Below are positions 47,620-58,227 of a DNA stretch of 64,000 nucleotides, piece by piece. Position numbers and translations under genes: made by a program. The notes under the pieces are model-generated. The model worked only from the letters and a program-made list of their open reading frames with translations, did not search any database and was not told the origin of the DNA. The stretch spans positions 117,958,728-118,022,727 of the forward strand of contig NC_092861.1 in NCBI RefSeq assembly GCF_032062135.1, written 5' to 3'. This DNA is from Pyxicephalus adspersus (taxonomy: Eukaryota > Chordata > Amphibia > Anura > Pyxicephalidae). The stretch's first letter is position 1, and each line of letters begins with the position of its first letter.

Positions 47620-47742
47620 TGAAAGGGACATTAAATTGTGAGCACATTTGAGGGACAGTTAATGACATGACTATAGACTTTGTAAAGCACTGTGTAATAT
47701 GTTAGCGCTATATAAATACTGTGTAATAATAATAATAATATA
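47620..47742 (+). mobile_element. SINE 3' end fragment
   Basis: Only the tail half: 'gggacattaaattgtgagca', 'acatgactatagactttgt', 'gttagcgctatataaatact' and (AAT)n. The head and core are absent (5' truncation, as expected from LINE-driven reverse transcription). Confidence 0.85.
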
Positions 47743-48053
47743 CTGCATTTATTAGTAATTGTCTGACATTCTTCTTGATACATCAGCCCCCATCGTTTTT
47801 TTTGTCATGCGTATAAAAGAGATTTGAGATTTGCTTGTAATTATTGAGTACTTCAGAAACAATTAAAATAAATCGTGTCAGATCGATACAAATCTTCAGC
47901 TCGTATTGTATTATTTATTCTATTTAAAAAGACCACAGTTTAAAACTGAGCAGGAAAGAAAACACTTTGTATATAAAAGCCATTTATAAAGAGAATCATT
48001 AGCTTCGTAAATTAAAAAAAAATACTAAATACAATATTAACAAAAACATAATA

Positions 48054-48415
48054 CAGTAGAAACCCGGTTATTCGAAACTTAGGTAACCAAAAAACTCAGA
48101 TAATCTGAGGTTATCTGAGATCTGAGTTCCGGATAACTGGGGTCCTACGGCAATCAAGAAAGCGGAGCAATCAGCAGAGCTCAGCTGATTGTTCCGCTCT
48201 GTGATTGGCTGAGGAAAGGGAAACCCTGATAACACTTAAACCGTCATCAGGGTTTTCCTTTTCTCAGCCAATCAGCACTAGAGGCGAATAGGGACAAGTC
48301 TCCCCATTCAAGTCTAGTGCTGAATGGCTGAGAAACGGAAACCTCAGTTATCCGGAAACTACACTTATCTGTTATCGGCAATTCCCGTGGGTGCCGGATA
48401 ACCGAGGTTCTACTG
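48054..48415. mobile_element. pogo/Tigger-type MITE, TA target site
   Basis: Ends 'cagtagaaacccggttattc' and, inverted, 'cagtagaacctcggttatcc', each bordered by TA (48052-48053, 48416-48417). The terminal sequence is characteristic of Tigger (pogo) elements. The interior has a large inverted pair, 'cctgataacactta' / 'gtcatcagg', and two 'gctgattg'/'caatcagc' arms. No transposase coding. 362 bp. Confidence 0.88.
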
Positions 48416-48949
48416 TACAGCCTGATGGTGCTAAAATACTTTACGAAGGTAATATGTTTTTTGTAATAATTATCTTGTAATATTTAGGTTTTTGCACACA
48501 TCCTTTAAATGTAAGCTTTCTATTATAGACATTGTTTTTCTGCTTGAAGCGGCATATTACTTTTGTTGTACAAGTTGTTGTACACTATAAAGTGTTATTA
48601 TAGTGCATTGATTAGCCCCCGAAAAATGTAATATTTTCTTTTAAACTATGTTTCACTTGGTCACGCAATGAAAAATGGATGTGGGTATTAAGTAAATATC
48701 CATTTTGCCATTTGGGAGAGAACAATGTTATTTTTAGTAAATGTTTAATAATCCATTTTAATATCCACATCTAGTCAATCCAGACCAGATGTTTGTGAAT
48801 CTGGGAGTTCTGGAACTTCAGCGGAAAATTCAGCAGGCAGTTAAATCTCAGAAATCAAAATAAAGATTGGTGTTAGTTATAAAACTAGACCGTGTAAATG
48901 AAACATCATTTTCAGAAACAAAGGGAACATTTTAGGATATATATGTATA

Positions 48950-49268
48950 CAATCATGACCAAAAAATATAGCACCCTTACATTTATGTCAGAAAATTCAC
49001 CACTTTTCCCAGAAAATTGTTGCAATTACGAATGCTTTGCTTTGTCATAATTGTTTCTTTTGTTGGCAAAAAAAAAAATCTGAGACATTCCACACAAAAT
49101 GGTAAATATGGCCGGGACAAAATTATTGGCACCCTCAACTTAATACTTAATAGATCTCCCTTTGGAAGAAATAACTGATGTTAATCAGTTTCTGTAACAA
49201 TCAATGAGTCTTTTAAATCTCTCTACTGGAAGTGGTGGGAGAAGTGGTGCATTTTTTTGGCCATGACA

Positions 49269-49269
<1 letters not shown>
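48950..49269 (-). mobile_element. Tc1-type deletion derivative keeping C-terminal codons
   Basis: 320 bp between TA sites (48948-48949 and 49270-49271), with ends 'caatcatgaccaaaaa' and, inverted, 'ctgtcatggccaaaaa'. Read on the minus strand the body contains LPVERFKRLIDCYRN, a stop where Arg is expected (CGA to TGA), then LTSVISSKGRSIKY and a terminal stop, the last codons of a Tc1-like transposase followed by the 3' inverted repeat. Everything else of the coding region is deleted. Confidence 0.75.

Positions 49270-49305
<36 letters not shown>
49270..49305 (+). repeat. (TA)n microsatellite, about 18 units
   Basis: Perfect TA dinucleotide run of about 36 bases, beginning exactly at the TA target duplication of the adjacent Tc1 derivative. 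Confidence 0.97.
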
Positions 49306-49306
<1 letters not shown>

Positions 49307-49386
49307 CATTGTACACCATGTTAATAAAAATGGCATACTTGTGGGTATGTTTTCTAAATTCAGACATTTTGATGTTTTTGACTCAA

Positions 49387-49499
49387 TGGGCCTGATTTAA
49401 TAAAGCTCCCCAAGTCTAGAAAAGATACACTTTCATCAGTGTGATCCAGCAAACCTGGAATGGATTTTCTAAAAAGTTGGATGGCTTAAATCAGGTCCA
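49387..49499. repeat. Palindromic GGGCCTGATTTATT repeat, copy 5 (deletion form)
   Basis: Begins 'tgggcctgatttaataaagc' and ends 'ggcttaaatcaggtcca'. The middle keeps only 'gtgatccagcaaacctgg'. 113 bp. Confidence 0.85.
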
Positions 49500-49789
49500 T
49501 TGAACTGGGGAGTGGTGCAGTCTGTTAAAGGAAGCTTCTACTAACTTGATACATCATAAAAGGACCTGTCTTGGTGTAAAATATTTTAGGAATCAGTTCA
49601 TGCATTCCATGGGAAAACGAGGCTCCGGTGGGGTACAGCATAATACAAAATGGTTTCCAACCAGATAATAAAGGCTGAATGTATTGGAAAAATGTGACAT
49701 TAAAAAGGGATAGAGGAATAGTTACAGGTATTGCCCGGAAGCTCCCTGCATCTGATCTTGTCCTCTAAAATTACTTAACTTATGAATAA

Positions 49790-50142
49790 ATTGCATTTAT
49801 GTATTGCCAACATATTATGCTGTGCGTAGTCCATAGTCATATTACTAACTGCTGTACAATCTGGCTAGGCTTATAATCTGATTTTCCCACCATAGTCATA
49901 TGCAGTGGCAACAAAGCCCACAGCGGGTCAATGTGCAGAATTGACTTAGGGCCCCTAACAGTCTAAGGCCAATTTTTTGAGGGAAGCCAATGAACCTAAC
50001 TGCATGTTTTTGGAATGTAAGAGGAAAACTAAGTGTAAACATGCACACTTCATGCAGACAGTATCCTGGCTGAAAATTGAACGTGGAACCGTAGTGCAGC
50101 AAGGCAAGAGTGCTTAACTGGTAACCCACCATGCTGCCCTCA
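49790..50142 (-). mobile_element. SINE, antisense, diverged
   Basis: Minus-strand reading starts at the head near 50142 ('agggcagcatggtgggttac'), passes the B-box region, 'cagttaggttcattggcttc' and 'ggccttagactgttagggg', and ends near 49790 in a decayed tail. A short foreign or duplicated stretch seems to lie at about 49905-49955. Confidence 0.75.
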
Positions 50143-51050
50143 TACCCTGTTCTACATTGTGTTCCTGTACGAAGGTGACGATCTTGGTAGAGGAACAGGA
50201 CCTGTAACCTTTTTTCAGAGGTGCACATCTAAAAATTGGTGATTCGATAACTGGTGGAGAAGAGATCAAGAAGCAGCATGAGGAGTGGAGGAAGCAAATT
50301 TCTATGTAATGACAAATTCAGAAACATGGTGTTCCTTGCATTGTAGCTCCTCAGACACAGTTTTCTCTCCAGCAAGGAAAACTGTGAGAACCACGGCAGT
50401 CACATCACCTAATTTTAATCCAAATCTTATAAAACTATCATACGGTCCCAGACAGCAGTGCCTTGGATAAACTCAACAGTGGATACCTAGGTATAAGGCT
50501 CAAAGGACTAGGCACAATAAGCACACTGCTATTGTTCTAAAGGTTCATTTGTCTGGGTAATTCCCTATGCAATATAAAGATTTATAGATGTTGCCTATAA
50601 GAAAGCAGATCTTCAAGGCCCACTTTAAATAAGCTCCATTGAACAATTGCATTATAAAAGCAGTTATATTAGTGAACCATATTGTGTCTTATTTGGGGTA
50701 ACATATGAAACAGGGAAAGCATCTAACCTAATCCATCAGTAACAAAGCAGGCAAAACTGACACTGTTTCCTATCTGCAAAGGAATTCAGAGCTCTGTAGT
50801 CATATGCATTTGTTTCTGTCCTTGCAACATAGGAAAATGTGCTTGTTCTGTTTTATTTTGCCTTGGCATACATTTTTTAAACTGTTGCATGGTATTTATG
50901 CCATAAATGTAAGTTTGACATTTATATTATAAAGGTATTAAGAAATCTAAGCTATTACAAAGAGCAAGAACGAAAAAGGTACTGAAAGAAAAAGTCATTT
51001 TTGACAAAGGAAATACAAATAAGGAATAAACCCAAGAACTGTATACTTGC
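50143..51050. other. Unassigned intergenic sequence
   Basis: No gene or repeat recognised. Confidence 0.4.
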
Positions 51051-51051
51051 C

Positions 51052-51200
51052 CTTAAGGTAAAGGTTGTAGAAGACAGAATACCACAGGGAAGGAGAGAAA
51101 TGAACGATGTGGTTTATTCTGAGCTGGAACAACCCTCTTGTGAGAACCAATTTACTAAAAAAAGGTATGAGCTCCCCAGAAATAGGTGAAAGGCTAATGA
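51052..51200 (+). pseudogene. Possible Penelope-like C-terminal scrap
   Basis: Plus-strand translation VKVVEDRIPQ...REMNDVVYSELEQPS...KRYELP aligns by eye with the extreme C terminus of vertebrate Penelope-like elements (H-I-L-D-R-E ... V-K-E-A-I-Y-V-K-L-E-Q-P-S-L-N ... L-R-H-x-L-S), and with the homologous part of the 36534 relic (EVIYIKLEQSSLN). Short and diverged, so tentative. Confidence 0.4.
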
Positions 51201-51538
51201 AGAGTTCCCCACACTCCAGATTTATATTATTTTTGGCTATATTTCATGGAGCTAGCTCACAGTGGAAATATAATCTATTCTGCCAATAAAAATGTTCTAT
51301 TAAAAGTCATAATATTTAGAAAATACTTCCACTTTAGCAAGAAAAGAAAAAAGGGACACAAGACACTTTTTAATATCTTGAGTAACATTTTTATTTCTAC
51401 ATCCTATTAAAACCAATTAACACTTTGCAGGACCTCACATAACTAAAATACATTGAATGTTTCACAACTCACCAGTAATAATATTTCTCATTCATTGATA
51501 AATTGAAAATTTAATGAAACCTCAAAAGGTTCACATAA

Positions 51539-51764
51539 TGGGCCTGATTTATTCACAGCTCTCCAAGACTGAAGAAGTCAGATTATCATGGGAGAACCTA
51601 AGTGATCCTGCAAACATGGAATGGATTGACTAAAAAAATTTGCAATTAGTTGGCAAATGTTTTCAATCCTGAACCAGGTCCATTCAAGGTTTGCTGGATC
51701 ACCCAGGTTTACCCATGATAGTCAATCTTATCCAGTCATGGAGAATTTTAATAAATTAGGCCCA
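51539..51764. repeat. Palindromic GGGCCTGATTTATT repeat, copy 6 (full)
   Basis: A 226-bp full copy. Left end 'tgggcctgatttattcacag'; right end 'ttaataaattaggccca'. The inner arms carry 'aagtgatcctgcaaacatgg' and 'gtttgctggatcacccagg'. Both arms remain recognisable over their length. Confidence 0.9.
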
Positions 51765-52032
51765 ATGTAAATTTGTAAGCAATAGATAGCCAGCATCCCC
51801 ATTATTCTATATACAAAATAGATAACAGTTTAGATTAACGCACTGTGACTTTCTATTGGCTACAACAGACATTATATTTCATCACAAATTAATGCAGTTA
51901 AAAGATTTACATTAATAAAAAAAAGCATGGTTATAATCACATGTTAGAAAGTCAAGGTATAGTTCAGTATGCAGGAATATATGGCATCCAAGAATTTGTA
52001 TATTCCTTTGGGATGGATGATATGGTTTACAA

Positions 52033-52290
52033 CAGCCTTTCACAAATGCTTTACCCCTAAGGTACCCTTTAAATAATAAAGGTCTTAGAAAAAAGAGTCA
52101 GTGGGAAAAAAGACTCATAAATTGGTGACCAGCGTAAAGAATACTTACATGACAGGGTCAACTAAGTGGTAGTGGCCTCAGAACTATGCAGGCATCATCA
52201 ATGGGAGGACAATCAACCACAATTTAAGGAACTTCTAGCAACCTCTGGAGGAACCCTGGAATTCCATGGAACTCTGGTTGGGAATGACTG
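52033..52290. mobile_element. hAT MITE (same family as 3239), 258 bp
   Basis: Left end 'cagcctttcacaaatgc'; right end read backwards 'cagtcattcccaaccag'. The body carries 'ggaacttctagcaacctctg' and 'gaggaaccctgg', as in the fragment near 56050. Target duplications are no longer clear. Confidence 0.65.
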
Positions 52291-52347
52291 GATAGAAAAG
52301 GGTTTTGATCAAACAAAGGAAAAATTAGACATTGAATTCCTGAATTC

Positions 52348-52378
52348 AAGCATTTCACAACCAAAGCTGCTTCCTCAG
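52348..52378 (-). ncRNA. Hammerhead-ribozyme-like core
   Basis: On the minus strand CTGAGGA is followed by a 15-base segment that folds as G-U, C-G, A-U, G-U, C-G around tttg, then GAAA, then TG and CTT (CUU, an allowed NUH). All invariant core positions of CUGANGA and GAAA are kept. Helix III would be minimal and helix I is not obvious. Confidence 0.45.
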
Positions 52379-52439
52379 GAGAAGAGGGAACATACAATAT
52401 ATGTGAAGGATTTCACTGTATAGCAGGTTGGTTGACGGC

Positions 52440-52784
52440 AATACAATTCTTAGGTGGCTACAGCCAGAAAAGGTGATATGTACTACAGGGATCATCTGTT
52501 GCTTGTGATAATATCCAATTATGTTCTTTTTAATGTAATAGGGAAGATATAAGTATGATTGTGATCCAAAAAGAAGTTAAAACACTTTTATTCGAATAAT
52601 ACACCATTTTGAAGGTCTTTATATGATCTCAGCCCCAATGCTTTCATGGTGACCAAACATTTAGCTATGGCACAAGTAGGCCCCCTCTATATCAGTGTTG
52701 GACAATAAAACCCTAATAGAAAACTCATGCTATGCACCCAGGAGCAGCAAACCACACTTCTATTTAATAGGAATCAATGAGTTT
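52440..52784. other. Unassigned intergenic sequence
   Basis: No gene or repeat recognised. Confidence 0.4.
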
Positions 52785-52950
52785 ACCTTTGCAGTTGTGG
52801 TGCAGTTCTTCATCCAGAGGAGGAAAAGCAACTACGCAGGCAAAAGCACCTTGTGGCTTCTAGGAACTGCACTGTGATCCACTACAAAGGCAAAAGTGTG
52901 CACAAAATGGTACCTAACTGCTCTTATTCAGTTAATTGGGAGCAGTTGGG
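52785..52950 (+). repeat. Dispersed repeat shared with 10270-10445
   Basis: Contains 'ttgcagttgtggtgcagttc', 'aagcaactacgcaggcaaaa', 'ggaactgcactg' and 'tgtgcacaaaatggtacc', matching the antisense copy at 10270-10445 along its length. Class not assigned. Confidence 0.55.
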
Positions 52951-53774
52951 GAGCACGGTTGAGCATGCAGAAGACCTCTTTGGTTAACCACAAGTCTGTA
53001 ATGGCCCTAAAGGAGTACCGAGAGACTGCTTTCTCCTATCATCAGCAACTTCACAATCATGACACTTGTCAGCTTGAGTTTTATTTTATAAAGGATCAGA
53101 GGAGACTAAAATCAAGTCAAGTTCAGGTATTTATTTAATCATTTTAGGTAAATACTTATCTGCATTTAAAGCTTGTTTAATGTCTGTCTCGAATTCAGTT
53201 AAAAATGCTAACACGTAAAAAACACATTTACACCGGCTGGCTGCATTTTGTTAAGTAAAACACACATTGCCCCCTCAGATTTTAATTTATATAAACTGTT
53301 CTGATTTGCAATTTATTTTTGGCAAATATTATGACCAAGAGTATGCAAAGCTACAATAAATCAATTGACATTGTCAAAAGTTATAAAGGTAGTTGGGAAC
53401 TGCCTTATTTCCAAAAATGTATTTCATTCCAAAACTGCAGGCAACCATAGCCTGGTGGGTGGTCTGATAACTCCGCTGAGTATATAAATAATAAAGATAA
53501 CAAGATTCCAGGCAGGGAGGGATAACATTCATGCCTTTCTTTCCCTTGTGTCAGACATACAGTGCATGTTGGCCAAGATAACAGTGTTGGTAACTTGCAT
53601 AGCTGAATCTGAATTTGGAAATAGAAGAAAAGTCTTAAAATAGAGTTCTGGCCTGACCTCACATGGCATAGTGTGAAACCATGAATTTTAAACAAAGATG
53701 GTGAGAAAAGATTAAAATAAAAGCATCTATATTATACAACAAAAAATAAAAAATAAATAAATGGGAGCCCAATG
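52951..53774. other. Unique-looking DNA with candidate regulatory block
   Basis: No gene. 53190-53376 is non-repetitive and dense in developmental-factor-like sites: ATGCAAA (53343-53349, POU-like), ACAATAA (53353-53359) and ATTGTC (53370-53375, SOX-like), and many TAAT cores. This is a candidate conserved non-coding element, unproven. Confidence 0.35.
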
Positions 53775-54050
53775 CTGTGTTGAGACCGGCCATGTGGTTG
53801 TGGTGCAGTTAGCACTTTCTCATGGCAGTAAACTATTGTCTTGGGGTAGCCACAAGTAGCTTCTACCCATGGCAGCCCCACATAGAATGAATGGGGACGA
53901 CAGTGAGCAGTTCAATACAACTCACTGCCATCTATTGTCAAATCTGCCGATGCTTCTACTTGAAGAACCAGCACTGCAGCACCACTGACCAGGTGGTAAG
54001 GTGCCAGCCTCCAGGAATTGCTTGATCCTTTCTGGAGGTCTGAACCTTAA
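53775..54050. repeat. Foldback-type repeat
   Basis: The left part, 'ggttgtggtgcagttagcac', is loosely inverted relative to the right part, 'agcaccactgaccaggtgg'. 'gtagcttctaccc' and 'gcttctacttgaag' lie between. Similar to 27330-27535 in layout. Non-coding. Confidence 0.4.
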
Positions 54051-54452
54051 AAATTAGACAAAAACTTATATATAAGTGATACCTATTCAACTGTCTAAGA
54101 GTAAATGTAATACCATATCAGTACATCTATGAATATATTTATATTGTCAAAACTAAGGCTGCAATTTTGGAATAATCTGCTCCAGACTCAGTGTGGTGCA
54201 TTATTACATGTAGGCGCTTGTCATCTCAGACAGACATTACAATATGTACCTGTAACATAATTATACAGCTCTAGACAATTGATTGGATTGAGATGTTTTT
54301 TAGAAACATTTCAAGAACCAAGAGATGTGTACTGCACCAGGGCTTATCCCAAATATGTACTGCAAGGGCTTTTATTGCCCTTACATTACATTTCAGTTAC
54401 AGGTCCTCTATATTTTATGGAAAAATATTTGGAGTAGAAATTGGGAACTTGA

Positions 54453-54745
54453 GCTTAGGCTGCATACACACATTTGTTGCTGGAAACTTTCGGGATCACT
54501 TCCAGCAATAAAAGAGTGAGAGATGAACGAACAAGCACTGTACACACAGCACCGTTCTGTTCTATTGAGAACTGAGGGGAGAGAACGAGTGAGCGGCACC
54601 CCACGGTGCTCTTCTCTATTGACTTGTACAGTGGTCATTCACTGCCGGACATTTATGGATATGTCAGGACAGATCCATGAACCACATCAGACAGCCACTG
54701 GATACATATCAGATTCTCGCCCAAGACGGGCCCATTATTTGTATC
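54453..54745. repeat. GTACACAC-ended repeat, copy 5
   Basis: Left end 'gcttaggctgcatacacaca'. The body has 'gaacgaacaagcactgtaca', 'cacagcaccgttctgttcta' and 'ggacagatccatgaacca', parallel to copies 3 and 4. The right end is missing after 'cgcccaagacgggccc'. Confidence 0.78.
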
Positions 54746-57700
54746 ATGTTATTTTATCAAAAATATTCTTAAAGCCTATTGACAAATTTTTAAAAACGTG
54801 ATTTTCTTTCTTTACTTCCACCGTGTTCTCAGCAAAGTTAATGGCACGATCATCTTTCCAACATTTATAGCCATGAAACTGAACCTACTAGTGATCTGTT
54901 GAGAAGTGTGAAGCAGATATACAGGGAAATGAATTTTGAATTAATAGGACTGCTCAGCAAACGCCTTTACATTGTTGGTATTTGGTAACACGTTCCTTTG
55001 CATATGATCAACTCTGTAAAACCCAGCAGGGGATGAGTTGTGAGAATGAGTATCGGTTAGTTGGTTCTGCATTGTAAATACAATTTCCTATTAATAAATG
55101 CAAAGTTCAACACTTGTTAAAACATGTTTGTGATGTGATAAAAAAGTCTCCCGATGTACTCCTAATAGGAGGTGACTCAGAGGAGAGATGATTGCCTAAA
55201 CAGGTTAAATCACATTATTAGGGAGCACTCCCAACACCAGCAGCCAATGAGAGCACTCCCTGCTGTTTACAATTACAGGCAATTACGGAAGGCCTGTGGA
55301 ACTGGTTGGCTGGTTGTTGGTGGTTGGGAGTGCTGTTAATATGTAGTGTTAGGGGTCCAGAAGGGAGAGGTGCTTTATAAGGGGATGAATGGGCAATGCT
55401 GATCAATATATTGAACAAAGGCCAATTGGAAGTGCCATCATTTTCAAAAGATCTGATGGATTTATCAAATCTAAAATCTAAACTTTTGAAAAGTTACCCA
55501 ATATATATCTAATATATATCTTATATCTAAAAAGGAATTTGGAGGCATCATTATCTGTCTGTACTTGCTGTATTACTATCTAGTTCACTTTTTGGTGAAC
55601 ATTGTTCAATGGCAGCAGATCAAGAGAACATTTTTATCTCTCTACACATTACTTTGTGTGCAGCTTGACATGCAGCTGTACCATCCTTTCCTTCAAAAGG
55701 TCAAACTGTGTGTAGAAAAGCTAGAACCTTTTTTTTAGATGAATAGGGTAGGTTAAAATGGGAGTTATTAGATAATAATCAATTTATAACAAATACCAGA
55801 GTAGTATTACTGGAAAGAAATTGGGTGATAGATAGTGTGGGTGATGAGGGTTTATCACAGACTTTCCCAAACGTCTCTACATGGTGGAACCTATATACTA
55901 ACTTTCAGGTCTTCAGAGAACCCTGGACAATAATTACTATATCCGCAGCTTACATTACATTAATGTGGTGCTCAGAAGGAAGAATGCCTCCTACATTGCT
56001 GGGCATAAATAAAGAATGAAGAATGTCACTCCTACAGATAGCCATAAAGAACATTGGTTTCACTTAAACTGACCTGAGAGGCACAAATTGCTCAAGGAAC
56101 CCCTAGCACCCTCTGGAAAAAAACCCTAAGGTTCAACACAACCCTAGGTAAGTCATACTGCTCTATTAGCTAATCAGCAATAAAAAGGAATTAAATGAAC
56201 GTAAACCTCCACATCTGTCCTAAAAATAATGTCCGGCCTTCCTACATCTGCACCTTCTTGGAGTGAGGGATGATGGAGGGACAGGACACTGATAGACAGG
56301 TAAATGCACAAATTAAAGTTAGTGAAGACTGTCCACTAACATTACTAAAGACACTATTAGAAAACATAATGAGCCCTTTGTGATGGAAGCATGCCAGAAT
56401 AAATATCTTAGGTTCATCTCCTGCATCCCCTATGCTAAATGCTATCACTTATCACAGCCTCCAAAATGTTCCTATTGGGTTTGGGAACTATACAATCATC
56501 TCTTACAAGCAATTCTTTATCAAAGAAGTTCCAGAACCCAATAGAAAATGTATCATGCAAAGTCATAATTGCAAATCCATCCTTCCTATAGCAATGGTAG
56601 ACATTCCACCATTAATCCTATTTAAAACTATAACCATTGGAGGTGCAGTCATACTGCAAACAATTCCAGGGTTAAGGTCTATGCATAGTAGACATGCTCA
56701 TTACGTGTCTTGTGTTGCAGCAAAGCAAGAAGAGATGAGTGATACTCTCAGTAGGTCTCTGAAATAAAAGCAGCTGGGAACCTGTGTCTGTCAGCATGGG
56801 TACAAGATAGTCAAAGGGTTCATCTTGCCTTCCGTATGTAGAATGCAGACGTCCATTGTTTATTGGTCATGTTGGGAAATGTAAAACTTAAGTCGGATAG
56901 CACACAATTTTTTTTACAATATTTACCATAAAGTATAACCAAGCAAACAGCTATATATACAGATGAAATACAAATATGGGAGCTAGTTTACCTGCCAAAG
57001 GATTTGCATTTCTGAGATTTTACAGCTATTACGCGGCACAATCCTATCTGGCAGGGCATGAGTTTGCTGCATTTCAGTAACTCTCTAAGTTCTGTCCCTC
57101 CGTCAGTGTGAGCTTTGCCATACCATGACTTTATTAGGCTCTTACCAGGGATATATATATATATATGTATGCCAATGTATCCACAATCTTTATCTGATTA
57201 TATACAGTAGCTATATTTGCACATATGACAAGTATGATCCTTCTCATATTTCACCATTACACAATTTTCTGCATGCCTAATTAATACCATCAACATTTCA
57301 TGCTAAGGGTGGTCTTGACACTTCATCATGAAATATTTAATATGTATGAACATACTGAATCTTTTATCATTATCAACTCCGACAGTTCTTAACTTAATTA
57401 AGGTCTGTTTCTAAACTTAGAGCCAACACATTTGGTTTCCATATTCTGAAATAATGCATGTTTGTAAGGGCGGCCAAAACTGTTACTTGGCAGATGTTAC
57501 AATATGTGCTGATATCAATATAGGCATGTTGTTAACTTTGTAGGGGAATCTTTAATAAAAAATCTATCATACACAGACAACAAATAGTCCTTTTATTTAT
57601 TACCAAGTAGAGGAGGAGAACTTGGGATGGTGGCTGTTTTACAGAGTGCTGCAGGACTGTAATCAAAAGGAAAAGTTGGCTAGACCATGCTTGCATGCAA

Positions 57701-58014
57701 GACTGGAAGATCTGGTACTGCCACATAGGGGCTGGCACAATACCTCTAAGAAAGGCATACACAACCAATATATGGCAAAAAGTCCAAGGAGCTTTGCTCA
57801 GACCAGAAGATATAAAATATGAAGTCATCAGATATTATGCAATATTAGTAGAACAACATTCAACAAATAATGTAAATAACTTGGTGTGAAATAGACTACC
57901 TTTGGGGCCTCTGCTTCTGAAAATGCCCAAAAATGACATCATTTCAGCATACCAAAATTGAAGTTGCGTAATAAAAGTGTCAGGTCTTAAAAAGGTTGGC
58001 ATTGCTTTACATAA
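54746..58014. other. 3.3 kb intergenic DNA with a hAT fragment
   Basis: 56050-56150 is an antisense scrap of the hAT MITE family of 3239 and 52033 ('ggaacccctagcaccctctg'). A short (TA)n run is at 57148-57166. Open frames at 56432-56767 and 57532-57889 overlap on both strands and show no known domain. Confidence 0.45.
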
Positions 58015-58227
58015 CAGTCCTGATTTATTAAAGGCTGAAGAAGATAAACTATCATGGGTGAACCTGGGTGATCCAGCAAATCTAGAAAATATTTCATAAA
58101 ATGATTTGCTATTATTTGGTAAATGTTTTCAAACCTGAACAAGATCCATTCCATGCCTTCTGGATCACCCAGGTTCTCCCATGATAGTTTATCTTCTCCA
58201 GTCTTGGTCTTTGATAAATCAGAACCA
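58015..58227. repeat. Palindromic GGGCCTGATTTATT repeat, copy 7 (full, diverged ends)
   Basis: Left 'cagtcctgatttattaaagg' and right 'tttgataaatcagaacca', with inner arms 'gggtgatccagcaaatctag' and 'cttctggatcacccaggtt'. About 213 bp. Confidence 0.85.
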
